From Sphagnum compactum (lineage: Eukaryota > Bryophyta > Sphagnopsida > Sphagnales), in NCBI GenBank assembly GCA_965153455.1, contig OZ234499.1, forward strand, positions 930,001 through 994,000: DNA of 64,000 nucleotides. The letters run 5' to 3'. The notes below the pieces were generated by a model, which was given only the letters and a program-made list of their open reading frames with translations, made no database searches and had not been told where the DNA came from. Positions within the stretch are counted from its first letter, which is position 1. Each line of letters starts with the position of its first letter. Positions 22,601 through 36,059 of the stretch are shown piece by piece. Made by a program: the position numbers and the translations under genes.

Positions 22601-23251
22601 TGGGATTGAAGTTTGCATGAATAGAAAAGTTTGAGTCTTGGTGGCAGAGATTTTTTTCCAAGGTTGCCTACTGATGAGCAAGGATTACTGAGCAGGTGGG
22701 AAGGCTTATTGCATATTGCACTACGCTTGTGGTCACACCAACGGCAACAACAACAATTGATGTATTTCACAGGTGACGACAAGATGGAAGATCTTTGTGA
22801 GATGCTTCTTCATGTTGCCATCAGAAACACTGGTAATAAGACAATGACCTTCCGCAAGGCTTGGGTACCATTATCATCCACAGCAAAGCAAGACTTGGCT
22901 ACTCCTGAAGATTGTTCCCATAGTGAACTCATGGAAGAAGGGTTTACCTGCATGCTAAAAGATGTTAGGGAAGGAGCTGATTACCATGAAGCTGTCAAAG
23001 AGTATGAGGGGAGCTTATCATCATTAAACTGGCTAAACCAATTATCTGTTGGTGGTCTGCAGCTGAATTACCATACCAATGAGTTGAGAGCAGGATTGGT
23101 AGAAGAGGCATTCAGACAAATGGCAGATGGGTTTGTCCAAGAGGCTGCGTTTCAGGCATCAATACAAGAACAAAGGAATCTTCTGAGGGCATTTCGCACA
23201 TGTCGGAGGAAGTTGACCAATGCAATGCTAGCTCTACATACTTATCACTGA
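19634..23251 (+). CDS. JmjC-domain oxygenase, NO66/MINA53-like, 4 exons
   Basis: This encodes a 2-oxoglutarate/Fe(II) oxygenase of the ribosomal oxygenase (NO66/MINA53) type, which hydroxylates histidines of ribosomal proteins and is often assigned histone demethylase activity. Exons are 19634-19956, 20145-20396, 20763-22334 and 22696-23251, a continuous frame of 900 residues. Residues 15-190 are a Gly/Lys/Glu-rich start and helical segments. The catalytic cupin is near 520-640: ANLYLTPPHSQGLVTHFDDH contains the HxD pair (His564, Asp566), and GDVLYIPRGFLHEAH supplies the distal histidine (627). The C-terminal part (WEGLLHIALRLW onward) fits the dimer and winged-helix portion. The ATG at 19634 is the first after upstream stops consistent with the frame, and 19637 is equally possible. 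Plant members are longer than the animal enzymes, and 900 residues fits. Substrate is inferred from the family only. Confidence 0.82.
20578..20602. repeat. Interstitial plant telomere-type repeat in JmjC intron 2
   Basis: A run of about three and a half TTTAGGG units lies in the intron between exons 2 and 3 of the JmjC gene. A similar short array lies after the gene (23566-23586). TTTAGGG is the usual plant telomere repeat. Short internal copies (telo-boxes, AAACCCTA on the other strand) are frequent near plant genes for the translation machinery. Confidence 0.75.
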
Positions 23252-23970
23252 CTTTTATTCAAGGTTACTTAGGAACGGATTTTCGGTGAACATAATAAGG
23301 AAAACTGAGTACTGTTTGTGGTTGTCAAATGCAATCAATGGCAATGAATTTTCAATGTGCAGATGCAAGAAGAGGAATGAACTGATAGGTTGTGAGAGAT
23401 CCTGATGTGCATGCTAATTTGGCCTCATGATTTTGAAAACTTTTTCTTGGACTAGCATGGGGAAGTGTGGGAAGTAAGGAAAACATGGGGGATATTGAAA
23501 GCCTGTCATTTTCATTGAGGAGGGCGATCTTCTGTGTATCTAATGAGCTTAATGAACTTGTGTGAGTTTAGGGTTTAGGGTTTAGGTAAGAAACTAGTTG
23601 ACGTGAATAGGTAACACCCATGATTGCCATCCCTCTCCCTTCCCTTTGTTGAATTGTGGTAGTTCAAGCTGCTGTCCAGCAATAGGTGGAAATGATGACT
23701 GTGACCCCATATTTGAAGGTCTAAGATGCAGAAGATACACTTGGATGTTCCGGTGTTGTGTGTCTTAACTTATTCTAGAAAACAAGACCTTGATTTTATT
23801 GCTAGTTTTCTTTCTATCATATGCAACCAATACTAGGGTCCCTGGAGTTGTGATAGTCTCCCTATTTTTTTCAACCCTCCTCTTTGGTTTCTCTTGCTCC
23901 CCCCATGGTTTGTCCTTTGCTTTGTTTAAATTTTGTAATGTTTGTGAAAAAGGTTTTAGCCTTGTTTGCG

Positions 23971-24005
<35 letters not shown>

Positions 24006-26600
24006 ATAATCTATAATTTTAGGTTTGTAGTGGTTGTTTGTGTACTTCCTTCTTTGATCATTTTGGGCGTTCTTGTAATGAGGTTCCCAACACATCTTCC
24101 CCATGTTTCTCTAAACAACCCAAAATCAAATGAAATTGTAAAAATATAAGCTTTGTGTTCAACCAAATTAAGCAAGTCTAGCTATTTGTAAGCCATAAGT
24201 TATTTGAAGATCAACAATCGCCTTGCATTACATCTAGAACTCATTTAGCTTCAAAGTCATTGTCCATAGTTTGTTGGTGTAGTCTAGATTTGTTGGCCTA
24301 GAATTATAAGGTCACTTCACAAGTTCATCCATATTTAAAGGTTAAACATTGGGGGAAGAATATGCAAACACTTTACTATCCTTGTTATGACATTTAATAA
24401 ATAATCAAAAGGATGAAGCAACTTGTCATTACTTTTTATTGGCAAACATTGCATCATTCAAATTTTCTCGTTTGTGAATATTTAACATCACAACTTTCTT
24501 TGCAACTTGCAATTTAAGTTGTTGAAATGTACATAGCTCAACCACGGTTGCTAGTCCATACATCTCATAGATATTGCATTGTTACATCCCAAGATGGGAC
24601 TTTGACTTGTAAAATGTTTCAAAATCCGAGCATATCACTCAAATTTTTGAAGTGGATTCAAGGCATCTTGATCCAAGATCGTTTCAATTCACAAACACCT
24701 TAGTCCAACTTGGTTGATGTGGATACATGTTAGGATGGTGCAAGGATGATGGGGATGGTGATGGGATGATGGCACGACATGGACAAGAATGAAAAATGAA
24801 GATGAGGATGAGGTGGGTGATAGGCATGTGGGAAAGACAATATAGTGCCAAGTGTCAGCTAGACAACATGGGTACACATTAAATTTGAAAAACTTTTTAT
24901 CATTCATGTAACTATATGCTATGATTACATTGTGACTATTGGTTTTTTCAAAATATGGGCTGAATGATTTTTAGGACTACTTTCATTCATGAATAAGCTT
25001 TTATGTCCTATTAATTACAATCGTAACCAAAATTAATTGCACCCCTAAAGGTATATTAAGTATATTAGGGGTATTTTTTATGAGTGTATTAAAGTTGTAT
25101 TATGGTAGAAAAGGCATATATTAGGAATATGTTATGCATATATTGAGGTTGTATTTAAAATATATTTAGAATAAGTACTTAGGTTAATCTTGAAAAAAAT
25201 TATAGCATCCATTTTGGATAGTTTTAACTCATGAGATGTGGCACAATAAAAATTTGTTACATGGCATATTAATTGATTTTTTTGTTAAAATATATTTAAA
25301 ATAAATATATAGTTAGGTTGATAGGTAGGTACCCTACCTAATTACCTAGGCTTAGTACCTACTTAAACCTACTTAGCTAGTAAGCTAAGCAGGTAAATAG
25401 GAAAGGTAGGTATGTACTTAATTAGGATTTTATTTTATTTTGGGTTCAACCTTTATGTTGAACCTATTTGATTGGTTCATCCCAAATGACATTTATTTTT
25501 AGAATTTTTTTAATGCACACACATTTTTATGTAGTTTACAACATTGAAATGGAGGACAAATGTGTGAGTAAGTTTGACTATAAAATATATCCCATATTTT
25601 TTGTCCTCCCTTTCATGCTATAAACTATATAACAAGGTCTATTAAAAACATTGATAAAACTCCCCAAAAATTAAAAAGCAAATGCAACTTGGATGAACCA
25701 ATCAAAGTGGCACAATTTTATTATGCCACGTGTCATGAGCGAAAGCGATCCAAATAGCACAATGCAGATTTTTTCAAGATGACATAAAAATAATTTTGAA
25801 ATATCCAAAAAAATTGACACTTGTCAACACATCATTTGTTATTATTGCTCACCAACTAAATCACATGACAATTGTAAATGAAAATACATGTACAATTAGT
25901 CAAAGGATGAAACCATATTTTGCTTTTGTTTTTTCATTCACAATCCATGTCTTTTGTGGTTAGACATGACTTGTCCAATGCAATTAATAAGGTTTTTGTT
26001 GTATATGTCACTTATGACTAAAATTAATTGCAAGAACTAGTTGCAAAATGATATTTTTCTTCTAGTGCACTAAGCTAAATTGTTATGATTGAAAGAAATT
26101 TCATGTGTTTTGTATGTTTGATAAATTTTGAAGAAATTTTGATCATGTTCCATCCAAATGTTTTGGGGAGTTCATCTTAAAATTGTGACTTTTGAAAAAG
26201 AAAGAAGATGTGTTGGAAACACACCATAATTGTGACAAAATATGATGATGCAAAAAATTCATCAACAAATATACAATTTCCAAATAACAACAATATGTGT
26301 ACGCTTAATGATGGAGTTTGATCAAACTATTAGATGCACAAAATCTATGATAAATACAAAATTTTATTAACTTTAATATGATAGGCTTGAACAAAAACCT
26401 AATCACACATAAACACAAGAAGATGAATAAGAAAAGTTAATGCATACCAAACGTGTATCTCAAAATAAAATAGACATTTAATATGAAAAACATGAATATG
26501 AATTAGGGACACGAAATAGAACAAATTTCTGATGTAAAATTATATAGTTCCAACTACCTTGTATTGATTTAAATAACATGAATTGCACAACATTTCTTTA
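23252..26600. other. Spacer after the JmjC gene
   Basis: The first few hundred bases are probably 3' UTR, with a telomere-type TTTAGGG array at 23566-23586 and a (CT)n microsatellite at about 23972-24003. The rest is AT-rich. A CACTA-type terminus (TTCTTCTAGTG, ending 26067) stands alone. AATTAATTGCA words near it and near 25030 hint at a further decayed element whose left end I cannot find. Confidence 0.4.
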
Positions 26601-26619
26601 TACAAAATATTTTTAGAAT

Positions 26620-27000
26620 TGGTAAATGGGTGATTTTTTGGAATTTATCATATGATCTTCTTTAGATAATTCCAAAGACAGTTCCTATCGTATGGTTTTC
26701 CCTAGACATTTTTAGAGACAATATTAAAGCCAACTACCTTATTTTCTAACCTCACTACTCCATTTCTTTCCTAATAAATACCTCCTTCCTTTCTAAATAA
26801 CTACCTTCATCTTTATACTTATCTCAATTTTTTTTCCTACCCACCAACATGGATATGAAAAAAAATGATGTGTCTTTTCATGTTCATGAAATTTATATTA
26901 ATTCAAATTAAATTTGACATTGACTTAAATAATGACGAATTGTTGGAAACCATATGAAAACATAAAAATTATTAATACTAATTGATTGTCACTAATAATG
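26620..27000 (-). repeat. Dispersed repeat, copy 1 (inverted relative to 41.7-42.1 kb)
   Basis: The reverse complement of this stretch resembles 41680-42065 over about 380 bases. Shared words include CATATCCATGTTGGTGG, GAAAGTATTTATT-like and ACATTGACATAAATAATGA-like segments. It is AT-rich, has no coding frame and belongs to no family I recognise. Confidence 0.5.
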
Positions 27001-30000
27001 CATAGTACTATAGAGCCCAAATTATGTATCTTTGGGTAGATGCAAGTTAGGGTGGTTCAAAAGTGGCAAAAGTTCCAATCCCAAAAATCCATACTTTAAC
27101 ACTAGAATGGGAAAAACAATTAAAAATCAAATTTGAGTGGGCCCTATGTGGTGATTCATCAACTAATAAAATCCATATGAAAGGCTGCCTTTTTACACAA
27201 TTCTTTGACATACATGTTTGGGGGGGGGGGGGGGGGGGGGATCAATCCAACAAAAAATGACCAAGATATTGATTTAGGAAAATAATATCCAAATTTGGTC
27301 ATTTAAAAGTCCATAGGTATTTGTTGGTTAAAGGTTTTGTTATATTTTTTTCAAAACATTTTTTTTTCCCATCATGTATCATATATTGAGATGAAATCAT
27401 AACAAAAAATGCATTTGAATGTTAATGCAGAACCCAAAACATAGTCCATATGCTCACTTTAAAAGTCCATTACTATATGATTGGTGTATGTTTATTGAAT
27501 TTCACCCCTCAACAAATATTTTTATTCAAGTTAGCAATCTTAATCCATAAATGTTTTTTCAAATTGATGATTTTACAATGTGTTTGTGACATTTGAATAA
27601 AGTACACTTTGCAAAAAGTCTAAAAAGGACAAAAAGTGAGCCACCTTGGTGTGCATTCACCCCTTTATTAACCTAATGTTGATTTCAATAACATGAATTA
27701 CAAAACTTTTTTCAATACATGTTTGGGGAGTTAGGTCACATTAATATCCAAAAAATCCACTACTCAATGATTCTTTCTAAACAAGTTCTTAAATGTCTTT
27801 GTGAATGAGAATTAAATGGTGATGGGTGAATTCCATTTATTATGGACTTTAAACGGTGAACCATAATGGATGAACACCATCCATTTTAGCATGAAAATGG
27901 ATGAATTTAATGCATCATAGAAGAAAAAATATACATTCATGGATGAAATTTATCACAAACAATATTGAATTGGATGATTATGAATTTTAGAATAGATGAA
28001 AGACAAACATGTAAGGATGTCCCAAGAATGACAAACAAAAAATAAATTGATTCATATGGATGCATTTCTACCAACATAAATGAAAGGTGAATGGTCACAT
28101 GGAAAAATTTCACCCATGAACAACCTACATGAATTATATGAAATAGTTTATTACTTATAACTAACTCTAGATCTTTTTTTAGGTGTTCTTATTACTACAT
28201 TTTAGAGTCCTAAAGGGATGTCATTCATATCAAGTGCATAAGTAACTTTCTTGACAATTTTTTATGATGTTTTCAACCTTTGAAATTGTTTTATCCTAAC
28301 AATGGGACCATGCATTTGAAAAGGTTGAACTTTATTATGATATTTGGTAGTTGCATGGTTGTCCTTTATTTCAAAGTTTGGATTATATGAAAGACTCAAA
28401 TATGGGCTAGAGAAGTCATAATAGGATTTTGCAAAACAACATATTTATGTTATATAAAGGTAGCTGAAAAAGAATATTTTTCTCAAGATGATGTATCCAT
28501 TTGAAAAATGAACACATCATTTTTAGAGTTTTAGTAGCCTAAAAAGCAATCAATTATACCTTTAGAGTACTCATGTATGAACTTTTTAACATGTGCCAAT
28601 CCATTTTTACATGGTTTAGATGTGTTAATTAAGTCACCATCATTTGATTCCCACACCACATTTAAGAATCCCACAACATCTTCATTAATCAACACCACCC
28701 TTATTGATCATCACACCCGTAATGTTCATTACACAAAACACAAAGGCAAAAGACATTGCATCATCCTTCCTAGTTCATGAGGTAAACACATTGTATCCAT
28801 CCATCTCCATGATGGCCTAAAACCAACAATCAAAAGTTGATATGACCTAATTGCATATATTCATTTTCACATGGCATTTTCATCGCACCAATTTTTTCAC
28901 ATCATGTAACACCACATATATAAACTACCACATATTTGAGTCCAACCATAAAAGATTCAATACAATTATCATCTAACTTTCAATTACAATTCATCACTTA
29001 GAGAAATAGTGGTTGTAACACCATTTTGGTCCAACACACCATGCTTTCACCTCATGGAGCTATAGAGTACAATAAAAAGTAACATAGATTACATAATGGT
29101 TTGGGTTGTGGTAAAATCAATGTGAATTTGTGATTTAATTTTGGCTCCAATTGCATTTACTACCTTCTTTGTCTATTTTATGTAGTTGAGGTGAATGAAA
29201 TTTATTAGTGAAAAATGTGAATTCATATTAGTCATCCCAAAGCTCTTACCTCCTTGTACTCATCATCTAGAGAGCTCGAAAGTGCACCTAGACTTTTGAA
29301 TTATGTTGGTGTCTAATCAAAATTTACCACTCATATCATTTGACAAGCCTAAGGGTTTATGAATGCGCCATATAATAGAAAATATTAAAATTGACCTTGA
29401 TATCATCCTTTCTTTACAAAAAGTAGGATTAGTTAGTGAAAATGGTTAATAAAGTAAAGTATTGTTAAATATCCCTAAATTCTTTGTATGACATCAAAAG
29501 AATTACATGCTTATTTTTTATAGGTTTTTTTTGCCTTATTAGTGTGAGTAAATTTGTTTTACATTACATGTATTTTGACAAGAATTTGAATTCTTGCCTT
29601 TTTGGGTGTTAAGTTTGTTTATGACAAGTGAGAGAAACAACTTTGTCCATGATAAAAATCATAACCTCTCATGTCAACATGTGCTAATAATGAAAAATGT
29701 TTACCACTTTGATACAACCATGCACAATAAAACTCATTTTGTTGACACAAGTGATTACAACATGGGAAATTTCAACAACTATTGATATCAATATAATGAA
29801 CATACTCTTGGGCATGCAATTAATTCCAAAAAAACAAGAAAATGTTTTTCAACTTATGTCACAAACCTGTAAGCTAAAGCTTGGTGAAGGTTAAGAATGA
29901 AATCCTCACCTTATAAAAAGGAAATGTGTTGGGAAATAAAGGGAAAAGTGTTATGAAAATTTTCAACAAGCATTTCCAATGTTCCACCTTAAAGTTTGAA

Positions 30001-33000
30001 CTCTTGGTTTGCAACCTTAATTTTAGATCTACATGGAAGGTTGAAGCAAATGAAAGGATCAAGCAAAGAATAAAGAGTAATCTAATGGGAGCAAATTTGA
30101 ATAAGGCATTATTCCAAATGAGGGGTTGACAAATGTGTGAATTAAAAGGGAAACATCCCAAGGCACTCCCACTTTGGGAATCACAACCCTTGAGTCGTCC
30201 CAAATGTGATTTAAATGAGTCTCTTCAAAATGGAAGGGAAACCTAATTGCATACATAATCATGGGTAAAAACACACAAAGGTGGACTAAAAACAATTGTT
30301 GAAAGTCCATTATGAAAGTCCATAATCGATAGATTTTGAGTTCAATGAAATTAGGTTTAAACTACAAACATTTAAATGATGTTGAAGTTAACAATTTTTC
30401 CCATGTCCACGTTCATGGGCATTTAAATTAAACCTTTAAAAAACTTGTATTCAATATTAATCTTGAAAAAATCAATTTAGATATCTAAATGGACTTTGCA
30501 AAATGTTGCCATTCTTATGGAACTTTTTCACAAATATGGCATTTTTTAATTTGATTTTTTGACCTTAAGTGCCATAAAATTATGAAGTATCATGTCCAAA
30601 ATTTGTGAAGATGTTTTCCAATTCAACTAGGGAAAAAAAAATCCTCAACCAATATTTATTGGATTATGACCTTGATTTGGCTTGAATTGTAAAATCCACC
30701 TTGGATTAGATATTGATGTTTTTTGGTGTAAAAATTTCAAAATTGGAAGGGTTGAAAATTTGGTTTCATTTCTTCAAGTTATTTTGTTAAATATCTCAAG
30801 TGCATTTGGGTTACATGTAACAATAATTGTCCGACCCAAGAAAATTGATATTGTGATGTCCATAGTAATGTGCTTCTAGCATTCCCCAACACGTTGAAAA
30901 TTCTTACTAGTTAAAATTATTATTGGTGTATGGTTACATTGAAAACCCTATCATACACCTTGTGCATGGACACCAATTTTTTAATTCTTCCCATTTTTGT
31001 TCATTTTTTTTATTATGGTACAAGGTGTTTCTTTTTAAATTTTTTAAATTTAAGCCATGAAGTTTTATTTACATGTTTGTGATCAAGAGGTTGGTGTAAA
31101 AAATCTCTTAAAATTTTCATTACACGAGAATATGATAAAGGGGTCAAAGTCCATAGAGATATGATAGTGAAAAAAAATAGCATGAAAGGCATATCATCTA
31201 TATCTATGAAGGAAAGTGGCTTGTTTGTCACATTGAGATCTCCCAAACCAAGGTGTTTTTTTGTCATGTTTTTGGTACCATTGACAAGCCCACAATGAAT
31301 AAGGGTGCATTGAATGGGATTCATAATGTTTCAACCTATAGTGGAAATGCTATTGAATATTGAACAATTTTTTCACTAAAAATTAATTAAAATTAAAATT
31401 ATAGAGGAATTTGGGCACCCTCTTGGCATCATTGGGAAGCCTTCAGTGAGTAGGGTTTAATTAGGTGAATAGGAAATTCTTTAGACTTGGGGTGTGGGAG
31501 ATATTAAAAATTGAATATTTTTTGTAATTGAAAGTTTAATTAAATTACAAAAGTTTAATTAATTTAATTTTGGAAAGAAAAATTCATTTGGTAACTAGTT
31601 CGCATTTGGGCCAATGGCCTAGGTTACACAAGTTTACATTAAACAAGAGATGTGGGAATAGGTGTATGTTATAATGTTTTATTCTTGAACATCATCTCAA
31701 AAATATTAAATCATTTTTTTCATTAATCTCACAAAATGATCATATTTTTCTTTAACAAAATAGGCAAGAAGATTTCTTGAAAAGATAAAAAATATCCATG
31801 ATGGAGATGGACATAATTAAAATGATATATTATGAAAGTATTTACAAGGAACAATAATGAAAGGAATGACGGGAAGTGTTCAATAACCATTTCAGGGTCA
31901 TTTTAAAAATATCAAAACATTTGTGGTGGAAAAAATTGTGTTGAACTACCACATCTATCATTGAAAATCAATAAATTTGTCAACATATTTAAGTTTTTCA
32001 TAAAGTGGGTTTACCAACCCCAATTTGAATATTTTAGGATTTCAACATTAATTGATATAAATATGTAGTTTTTAAAATTTTATATTTTGAATTTGTTGCA
32101 CAATAACCCAATGTTTTGGACTAAATTTCACCTTCTTTGTTTTTGTAAGTTCTAATTCAATTCTTGGAAAATTATGCAAGGTGAGGTCAAATGTCTTTCC
32201 GCCCAAGTTACCTTTTTGACAATTATTTAATGTTGAACATCAATCGTAGGTATGATAAAAAAAAATTTGATGTTGATGAACGAAAAAAGTAGAATAATAT
32301 ATATGGACATTCCTAATTTTTTGAATAATTTTTTTTTGAAAAAACCATGTAGTGTAAACATGTTGATAAAAAAAGATGATCAAGTCAATAAATCGAGTTA
32401 ACATTTAAAGTTGAAAAGTTATTAACAAAGCATGGAGCAAATGAACATATTATCACCTACTAGATTGGCATAACATATCATTATCTAACTTGCAACTTTA
32501 AATTATATCTTAGCTATACATGAACTTTCTAACATGACATAGTTTACTAAAAATTAATGATATTTGCCCAAAGGTTGGGTAAGTGAAATATGACTTCAAC
32601 CAATGTAACTTTCTATAATATAACATGGTACATTTCATAGAAATATAATCCCAACAATTAAATTGACATAACATAATGTAATATATACATTAATACATAG
32701 TATCTAATATGTTACATGTAACAAGTAACATGCAACTACATGGTACAAATAAAAGGAAATATAATCCCAATCATATTAAACTTGTGAACAATAATCATTA
32801 AAAGAAAATTGATCATTCAAGAAATGACACTTATACATTATGAATTTTTTTGAGTCAAACATTAATGATAATGAAAGAATAATAACTAAGGAGGAGTAAT
32901 TGTTCACAAATTCTATGGAAAAATAAAATAAAATTGCAAAAAAGACATTGTTATTCTTCAGTCATTTTGAAAGAAATGGTGTGTCCTTTAAACATGCTAA

Positions 33001-33120
33001 ATGTTATGTCTTTGGTATGAAATTACAATGGAAACTTTTCGAAATTTAGGGGCATCTTTTAGCTCTTTGTTTTTGCTTGTACAATTAGAAAAGCTTTGGA
33101 ATATTAGAAAGGCATTATAC
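27001..33120. other. AT-rich spacer, no gene supported
   Basis: Open frames here are short, Asn/Lys/Phe-rich and unconnected. The only distinct features are a 21-base guanine run at 27220-27240 and scattered simple AT repeats. I recognise no RNA gene or transposon terminus. Confidence 0.5.
27220..27240. repeat. Homopolymer G run (21 bases)
   Basis: Twenty-one consecutive guanines lie in AT-rich sequence. The length may be unreliable because sequencing errors are frequent in such runs. In vivo it could form a G-quadruplex. Confidence 0.8.
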
Positions 33121-35975
33121 CACTTTATGGGAATACCACTTTATGGGAATTCTAGACCCCATAGCTTGCACAATTTAGTCAAAAAACAAAAAGTTTAAAT
33201 GTGATTAAATGTGGTTTGAATCCACGATTTAACTAGGATTCATCATTAACCTATCACACAAGCTCATGACCATTGGTTGAACCTTTATAAGAAAGAATAC
33301 TTCTCTTATGACTATTTTTTGTACATCCCCACAAGCCTTTCATTGCAATATCAAATTTCCAAAATTTCCAAAATTCCACTTTCAAAAATGAGATATTTGG
33401 TCTCATAACTCTTTTGAGACATGTAACTAATGGGGATGTCACATGAAAATTGATTACTAAAATAAAGGTAAACTAGTTATGACCTTGTGTTAAGAAAATG
33501 GGTGAATATGATCCAAAATACATAATAACCTTGAAGGCCATACACATGAGGAATTTTTAGGGATTCTTGGATTCATAATTATTGCAACATTAAAAATTAA
33601 ATTTTAGTTTAATCTCATAGGGGACAAACACACTAAATATGGCAAATTATAATATAGTCTTGAGTATTTTAGAAAACTAGTTAGTGACATAATATTAAAG
33701 GCCCAAATTTATTGACTAATAAATATCTACTAGACTTAGATAAAAGAATGGATGATTCATCCACTATCCTTTCATGCATTCAAGTGTAATGGGTGGAACA
33801 AATTTGGTGCTTTTCATTCTTCATTTTCATATTTCATGAATTGTTATTATATTTTTAAATTGAATAATGTGATTTTTGTGTAATGAATATATGATAATAA
33901 ATTGATGTATTGTTTTGACTATCAAATCATTAACAAATGAAGACTTATATGTACTTAATCATTGATCCTTATAAGGTAAATTCTTTAGGTGTGTGTGATG
34001 AGCTCCCCAAATCAAATGTAGGCCACATAAAGATCAAGTTTTAGATGTATGAGTGATCCTATCACAATCAAGATTTCATCCCTCATGTGTGTGAAATTTG
34101 AATTTGTTTAATTTATCTTTGTATTAGAAGGTCATTATTTAAAAATAACCGTCATAGGTTTCAACCCAACAATATAAATTATAAGGACATCTAAGCCCAT
34201 TTTCTTAGCTTTCTTCAAACCATTACAAAGTTGTATGGAATTTTCATGTGAACACCATTTTACCTTTTTAAAAATAATGCCCTAAGATTTGGTTTACAAC
34301 TTTTTTTAGCAATTTGTGTTCAAACAATTAAAATCCTCACAACCATCAAAGAATATATATTTTTAACAAAAAATTAAATCCAATATGTTGTACATTTCAT
34401 TAAGAATTATTCAATGACACAAATTTCATTTCAATTTGAATAACTTTTGACCTCCACTTTTTGCAAATTATGTCATTTTATAAGCAAAGGTCACGAATTT
34501 TAAATGACCAAAAAAAGAAAAAGAAAAGGGAATACTTTGGCACACATACCTACCAATGTTGTTGTACTTGAACATATATTGCGTGCATGCACATAATGCC
34601 ATGTTTATATTGTAGTTACCTAGATGACAAAATAAAATGGACAAAAAAATCCAGAATATTGGAGGATAAAGTGGGGTTCACATGCATGTGTTGATGTGGT
34701 GCTCATGTCATCCATATATTTGCACCACTTGACCTATAACCATGTGCCCAACCTTAAAACCTTAAATCTAAAAGGTCATGCACACTTACATCCACCTACA
34801 TAACCCCCCCCCCCCTAAAATAAAGGATTGGAATCCCAACAAAATAATGCATTGGAATTCCCCTTTTTCCCTATGCAATTGTAGCCAAATGTTTGATTCA
34901 AAAAAAATAAAAATTCACATGTATGTGGAGATGATGTTCATTACATCACATCTAGTAATGGTGCCAAGCATTACTTTAATTGGCAATGTTAACACCATTG
35001 CAATTTGAGGTTTTTTTATTGCTTTCACATTGAGAGGTTTTGTTGTATGTTTAGGGTTAGGGCTAGGTTGTATTCATGCAAGGGGAGAACGTGGCAACTA
35101 TATTTTGTTATTGCAAAGGATGCGAAATCATAGAGGTCGGAGCTAGGGTTAATTAAGGAGATTTTAATTTCCCATTGCTTTTGTGTTGCTTGAGTTTGGG
35201 ACATCTTAGGGAAGTAGATGTGGGAGTGTTAGAAAGAGAGATGAAAGCCTCAATTTTTTGTCCTACATGTGTTGCAAGTTTCGGTGTGGGTGTGATGTTT
35301 TTTGTTTTTGTTTATGAGGTGTAGGGTTTTGGCTACATGGTCTGGTAATGGCCACAATGTACTAGCACCCACCAATGCACCATGAAGGGTGAATGGTAAG
35401 TAATGAGATTTTTTTTTTGGTTGGGTATCAATTCCCCCAATTAACCATGGTGGTTAACTTAGTTGATTAATTGATTTTTTCTACCTACCAATTATGTAGT
35501 AAAATAGCCTTCACCTATGTATAAACCATTTGCTTACTTAATATTACCTATTTTCCTACCTATTTGCTTATATACGAGACTTATTTCTTACATAATTGGT
35601 TACCAAAGTGAAACCAAATATTAACTCAGTGGAGGTTCATCCATAATTGAGTAATTACGAACATCAATGGTGGTGTTGGTTCATTGTGGCTATTGCTAGC
35701 CTACAAGGTGGATGTGTAAAGTTGGGAGGTCAAAAACTTTTGAATTTTTCCCCTTGCCGTGTTGTTCCAATATTGTGTTGGCATCGAGGTATTGAATAAT
35801 TTATCAATTTAATAAAATTCATTTTGGCATACAAAATATCATTTTCCAAAAAATTGGCATACTAAAGTTATCCATAAAGTCACCATGTCTTCTTTCACCA
35901 CCAAACCCCTCTTCAACTTCACATGCATGATATTTATCAAATAAGAAAATTTTATTAACCCTGGGTATGAAAGTA

Positions 35976-36059
35976 TAGGGGAAGGTTTCGTCTCAAGGCT
36001 AGTAGGTTGAGGGAAATTGCCGAAAATCCAAGAGGTAACGATTACGAAACCTTCTCCTA
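35976..36059. repeat. Imperfect inverted repeat, 16-base arms
   Basis: TAGGGGAAGGTTTCGT (35976-35991) pairs with ACGAAACCTTCTCCTA (36044-36059) with one mismatch, around a 52-base loop. It could be a hairpin or the remains of a small inverted-repeat element. No flanking duplication is clear. Confidence 0.5.

Noticed and set aside
16121-23251. Functional link between the adjacent syntaxin and JmjC genes
   Set aside because: They have separate promoters, separate pathways, and no sign of a shared transcript. Adjacency in a plant genome does not imply cooperation.
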